Assembly (NCBI GenBank): GCA_002692725.1
Contig: NZLU01000023.1
Coordinates: 124,001-188,000 of the forward strand
DNA length: 64,000 bases
Source: Ponticaulis sp.
Lineage (GTDB): Bacteria > Pseudomonadota > Alphaproteobacteria > Caulobacterales > Hyphomonadaceae
Reading direction: 5' to 3'
This document shows, piece after piece, positions 61,036-64,000 of the stretch. The translations under genes were made by a program, and so were the position numbers. The notes beneath the pieces were generated by a model that was not told the DNA's origin, did not search any database, and saw only the letters and a list, made by a program, of their open reading frames with translations. Within the stretch, counting starts at the first letter, position 1; each line of letters starts with the position of its first letter.

Positions 61036-61668
61036 TTAGATTTTCGGCCGCTCCATCTCGAAATGCGTGTCGGGCGTGATTTCGTAATAGCTCGCCGTTC
61101 CGCCCGCGCGCAGAATGGTGTGCATCCGGCCGGGGTCATAAATACCATCGACCAGCGCGGACTGCGCGATGTGCACGCCGACCACTTCGCCAAAGATGAC
61201 CCAGGTCGGCACTTCTTCGCCCGTTTGCGTGGTCAACTGAACGATCTGGGTACATTTGCACTCGAATGAAACGGGGCTTGCAGCCACACGCGGGGCTTTG
61301 ATCACACGGGACGCGCCCTGTTCGAGTTTCGCGCGTTCAAATTCGCTTTCATCAGGGCCGATGGGGGCGCAGCTCTCATTCATCGCTTCGGCCAGTTCGC
61401 GTGTCACAAGATTCCAGGTGAACTCCCGGCTGGCTTCAATGTTGTTCAGGCTGTCTTTGCGGCCCACGCTCGCAAAACCGACAATGGGTGGAACGTAATT
61501 GAAGGCGTTGAAGAAGCTATAAGGCGCAAGATTCGGAATACCGTTTCCGCTCAGAGAACCAATCCAGCCAATGGGGCGCGGACCGACAATGGCGTTGAAC
61601 GGACTGTGTGGCAGGCCATGGCCATTTTTCGGTTCATAGAAGTGCGTGGCATTGGAGAGGGCGCTCAT
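61036..61668 (-). CDS. Flavin reductase-like (FMN-binding split barrel) protein
   Basis: About 210 residues. GPRPIGWIGSLSGNGIPNLAPYS and FNAFNYVPPIVGFASVGRKDS are typical of the DIM6/NTAB flavin-binding family, followed by EFTWNLVTRELAEAMN. GGAGCTTCC precedes ATG 61668. Reduces or binds FMN; partner unknown. Confidence 0.9.
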   Translation of the reverse strand: MSALSNATHFYEPKNGHGLPHSPFNAIVGPRPIGWIGSLSGNGIPNLAPYSFFNAFNYVPPIVGFASVGRKDSLNNIEASREFTWNLVTRELAEAMNESCAPIGPDESEFERAKLEQGASRVIKAPRVAASPVSFECKCTQIVQLTTQTGEEVPTWVIFGEVVGVHIAQSALVDGIYDPGRMHTILRAGGTASYYEITPDTHFEMERPKI

Positions 61669-61757
61669 CGGAAGCTCCGTCTGAAATGTTTCGGAAAGGC
61701 ATGTCCCTAACATCTCGCGCACGCCCTTTGCACGGCTTTTCTTGTCGCGAGACTGTC

Positions 61758-62588
61758 TCAGGATCCTGTTTGAGGACGATTGGCGAACCAGTGCGAAAAT
61801 GCGGGAAGAAGTTCTTCTGCGGCGTGTTCTGCAGTTTCGACTGTAACGCCATCTACTATATAATCCTGCAGGTCGTGCTGGATGCCAACGCCGAAAAGCC
61901 TCACCGGACTTTCACGCTCCAGGCGGCCAACGACCTGAAGATAGTGGGCCAGCAGAAATTCTTCGCCATTCTCGAGAATGGTGGAATCATCCACCGGTAC
62001 GCCGTCACAGAATTGCACAATGATGGAGTGGGACGCCTGTTGAGCCATAAGTCGTTGCTCGGCCCATTCCAATGCTTCACCATCCACGTTTTCTTTCAGA
62101 AGGTCCGGGTGAAACATTGGGGACAGATCGGTTGGTATGTCGGTCTGGTGATCAAATGATCGATAAACCACGTGTAAGAGGTCGCACAGTCTGCCTGGCA
62201 AAATTGGAGAGCCATCCTTCATCCAGTCGATACGAGATTTGCCGCCATGCCAGCTGTCGGTGGTATAACCCAGAACTTCGTAAGGAATGGCGGCTCTCAG
62301 AAGAAATTTCTCAAGAGAATGAACGGCGGTAACGAGTGTATCCAGATCGCAGTGTTTATTGAGCGAGTTGGAATGGTCAATCAGCAGGACCACGCGCGTA
62401 TCCTGTAATGAACCGGTCCACGATTTTAGAGTTTCAGTTACACGGTCCAAATGAGCTTCGAGATCGTATATTTTGCGGCAGGCATTCTCGAACTTTTGTA
62501 CCATCGAACCGCGAGAGAGATGGCCGGGTTGAGGGATGTCCGCTGCGCGAGTCTCCCGATCATTTTCGGTCGTGTAAATGTTGTACAC
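61758..62588 (-). CDS. CobT-like VWA domain protein, stand-alone
   Basis: 276 residues. From about residue 66 the sequence follows the C-terminal VWA domain of cobaltochelatase subunit CobT: LLIDHSNSLNK (MIDAS DxSxS), EVLGYTTDSWHGGKSR, PGRLCDLLHVVYRS, LLKENVDGEALEWAEQRLM, CDGVPVDDSTIL. The large acidic N-terminal part of CobT is missing and no cobN/cobS is nearby. A metal-chelatase-like or other AAA-partner role can only be guessed. GTG 62588 has GGGGGATGAT upstream. Confidence 0.8.
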   Translation of the reverse strand: MYNIYTTENDRETRAADIPQPGHLSRGSMVQKFENACRKIYDLEAHLDRVTETLKSWTGSLQDTRVVLLIDHSNSLNKHCDLDTLVTAVHSLEKFLLRAAIPYEVLGYTTDSWHGGKSRIDWMKDGSPILPGRLCDLLHVVYRSFDHQTDIPTDLSPMFHPDLLKENVDGEALEWAEQRLMAQQASHSIIVQFCDGVPVDDSTILENGEEFLLAHYLQVVGRLERESPVRLFGVGIQHDLQDYIVDGVTVETAEHAAEELLPAFSHWFANRPQTGS

Positions 62589-62662
62589 ATCATCCCCCTC
62601 GGGACCATTTTGATTAGCCTAGGTTGTCAGCGGTCATAAGTGAAGTCGATGTTTCGTGAGTA

Positions 62663-62674
62663 GATGTCGACATC
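62663..62674. promoter_or_regulatory. Palindrome upstream of the XRE regulator gene
   Basis: GATGTCGACATC, perfect 12-bp palindrome, 132 bp before ATG 62806 and 75 bp upstream of the divergent CobT-like gene. A candidate operator for either. Confidence 0.3.
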
Positions 62675-62805
62675 GTTCCACACGCAGCTTTTTCTTATGA
62701 CTGGCGGCCTTCTGGCGTGGGCGTGACGTAAGGCTGGCGTGGCGTGTTGGCGGGGTTTTGCGCTTTTTGAGGAAATTCTGTAATCGAATGTCTTCAGGAG
62801 AACTC

Positions 62806-63264
62806 ATGTCCTACAAAACTGATACCGCCAAGATCAAACGCTGGCGCGAAGAGCGTCACTGGTCGCAGGAACATCTGGCTGAGCTGGCAGGTGTGGGGTT
62901 GCGCACCATACAGCGCATAGAAAATGGCCAGCCTGCCTCACCGGATTCGCTGAAGGCACTGGCGAGCGCTTATCAGGTGGATGTTGCCGCGCTTTATGTT
63001 GATCCGTATGCCGAGGCAGCTGCGATCGTGAAACAAAAGAATGCGAAGTCGAACGCGGCACTTCAGTTGTCCTTCTGGATCCATCTGGCCAGCTGGGCCA
63101 TCGGAATGGCTGTGTTTGCGGCCATCAGTCTCGGCGCTGGCGTCGACTATTGGGTGATGAAATGGCCAACCCTGTGGTGGACGGTCGGCCTCATCTCGCA
63201 CGGGGCGACGGTTGCCATTGTCTGGGTTGCGCTACGCTATCAGGAAGAGCATCAGCCCGTTTAA
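62806..63264 (+). CDS. XRE-type HTH regulator with 2TM domain
   Basis: 152 residues. HTH: IKRWREERHWSQEHLAELAG...RTIQRIENGQPASPDSLKALA. After a linker, a two-helix TM region (LSFWIHLASWAIGMAVFAAIS; WWTVGLISHGATVAIVWVAL). AGGAGAACTC precedes ATG 62806. The membrane attachment suggests a sensor of membrane state or partner-mediated control (inference). Confidence 0.87.
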   Translation: MSYKTDTAKIKRWREERHWSQEHLAELAGVGLRTIQRIENGQPASPDSLKALASAYQVDVAALYVDPYAEAAAIVKQKNAKSNAALQLSFWIHLASWAIGMAVFAAISLGAGVDYWVMKWPTLWWTVGLISHGATVAIVWVALRYQEEHQPV

Positions 63265-63424
63265 GCTGGGTGAGCCGAATGGCCGGCTGAGTGACCACTA
63301 CGCGGATAGGTTCCGCATGATGAATATTTGCGCCCATATTGGCTTTCTTTTGGTCCCCGGACTGTAGAGTTGTGTACCTCTTTTCGCTCAGATATGACCG
63401 GGCTTGGCGCGATTGGAGCTGTCC

Positions 63425-63937
63425 ATGCCGGAACTCATTTTCATCACCGGATTGCCAGGGTCTGGCAAATCGACACTTACGCGCAAATTGGCAGGGCGAA
63501 GCGAAAAGTCGTTTCTGCTGCCTGTCGACGATATTCGCCAGATGGTGGTGTCCGGCTATCTGACGCCAGAAAGTCAGAGCGGATTTTTAGCCGAACTCAA
63601 TCGTCAATTCATGCTTGAGCGCGAAGCTGCCAGCCTGCTGGCCAATCATTATCTGATGGCGGGGTATGATGTGGTGGTCGAGGATGTCTGTCTTCCGCCG
63701 GGCTTTCTGGCTCATTTCGAGCGGGAATTCCGAACGGCGCTTTCGAAAATGATCCTGCTCAATCCTTCGGAAGCGGTCATCCGTGCGCGTCTGGAAGCGC
63801 GTGGCGACCCGCATGATGAGACGTTTCTGGACGCTCTGCCAGCGCTCTATCCACTCATCCAAAGTCAGAACTGGGATGGCTGGCAGGTGATCGATACGTC
63901 GGATATGACACTGGACGCAACGCTGGCGACGATTTGA
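63425..63937 (+). CDS. P-loop kinase-like ATPase
   Basis: 170 residues. Walker A GLPGSGKSTLTRKLAG at the start, then FLLPVDDIRQMVVSG, a hydrophobic strand VVVEDVCLPPGF and a lid-like ARLEARGDPHDETF. Resembles zeta-toxin/gluconokinase-type small kinases; substrate not known. GGAG ahead of ATG 63425. No antitoxin partner visible. Confidence 0.85.
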   Translation: MPELIFITGLPGSGKSTLTRKLAGRSEKSFLLPVDDIRQMVVSGYLTPESQSGFLAELNRQFMLEREAASLLANHYLMAGYDVVVEDVCLPPGFLAHFEREFRTALSKMILLNPSEAVIRARLEARGDPHDETFLDALPALYPLIQSQNWDGWQVIDTSDMTLDATLATI

Positions 63938-64000
63938 ATTTTTCTTCTAATTTTCAATGATGCCTGTGTGTTTGAGGGCAGAGGCGAACAAATTTCTATC

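Noticed and set aside
1-64000. CRISPR arrays, rRNA genes, complete insertion sequences, phage genes
   Set aside because: Looked for by eye; nothing with regular spaced repeats, rRNA landmarks, or transposase/integrase motifs was seen.

Overview
The window looks like the chromosome of a free-living alphaproteobacterium, most likely close to Hyphomonadaceae/Maricaulales (inference). The grounds are a CtrA-type box (TTAA-N7-TTAAC), a methionine synthase split into two proteins, an ArsR-methyltransferase fusion heading a metF/metH operon, many periplasmic peptidases and hydrolases, a 1000-residue TonB-dependent receptor, a CE15-type esterase and Mla lipid-transport genes. No rRNA, CRISPR array, integrase or complete insertion sequence was found. 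One tRNA gene is present, a CAU-anticodon tRNA of the Ile2 type.

Layout. 0-5 kb: end of a glutathione transferase gene, apt, a ClpP-like peptidase, a membrane-anchored alpha/beta hydrolase and an FAD oxidoreductase. 5-9 kb: tRNA, a multi-TM chemoreceptor coupled to a small secreted protein, a SIMPL protein, a TfoX-C-like/YjbR pair and panD. 9-19 kb: CocE/NonD hydrolase, OmpA-like and TonB-C-like envelope proteins, a Nudix gene with an in-frame TAA, a DPP-IV-type peptidase and a cytochrome b561-YceI fusion. 19-28.5 kb: ettA, a GIY-YIG nuclease gene enclosed by perfect 34-bp inverted palindromic repeats, two DUF2007-like membrane proteins, a CE15-type esterase, lipoproteins, and a CtrA box before a tiny basic protein. 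28.5-40.6 kb: small membrane proteins, a methyltransferase, a DCC protein, a GT39-like enzyme, an amidase, a two-TM Rossmann-RyR protein, a DsbA-like isomerase and a nitronate monooxygenase.

40.6-57 kb: an AbgT-type transporter, mlaA-mlaC, then the methionine/one-carbon block. A SahR-like regulator, metF and the homocysteine-methyltransferase half of metH form one operon preceded by a perfect AT-rich palindrome. The second half of metH lies 6.7 kb downstream, beyond a LysE exporter, a vapBC pair coupled to two small genes, a TonB-dependent receptor and two further small genes. MetF makes 5-methyl-THF, and the two MetH proteins use it to methylate homocysteine.

57-64 kb is accessory in character: unrecognised genes, copies of two palindromic repeat families (one pair read in frame inside a gene), a GNAT acetyltransferase, a flavin-reductase-like protein, a stand-alone CobT-like VWA protein, an XRE regulator with membrane segments, and a P-loop kinase-like protein.

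The most distinctive observations are the repeat-bounded GIY-YIG unit, the in-frame palindromic insertion at 59.6 kb, the membrane Rossmann-RyR protein at 36-37.8 kb, the orphan CobT-like VWA protein, and the in-frame stop in the Nudix gene. Functions are assigned from motifs read by eye; no database search was run.
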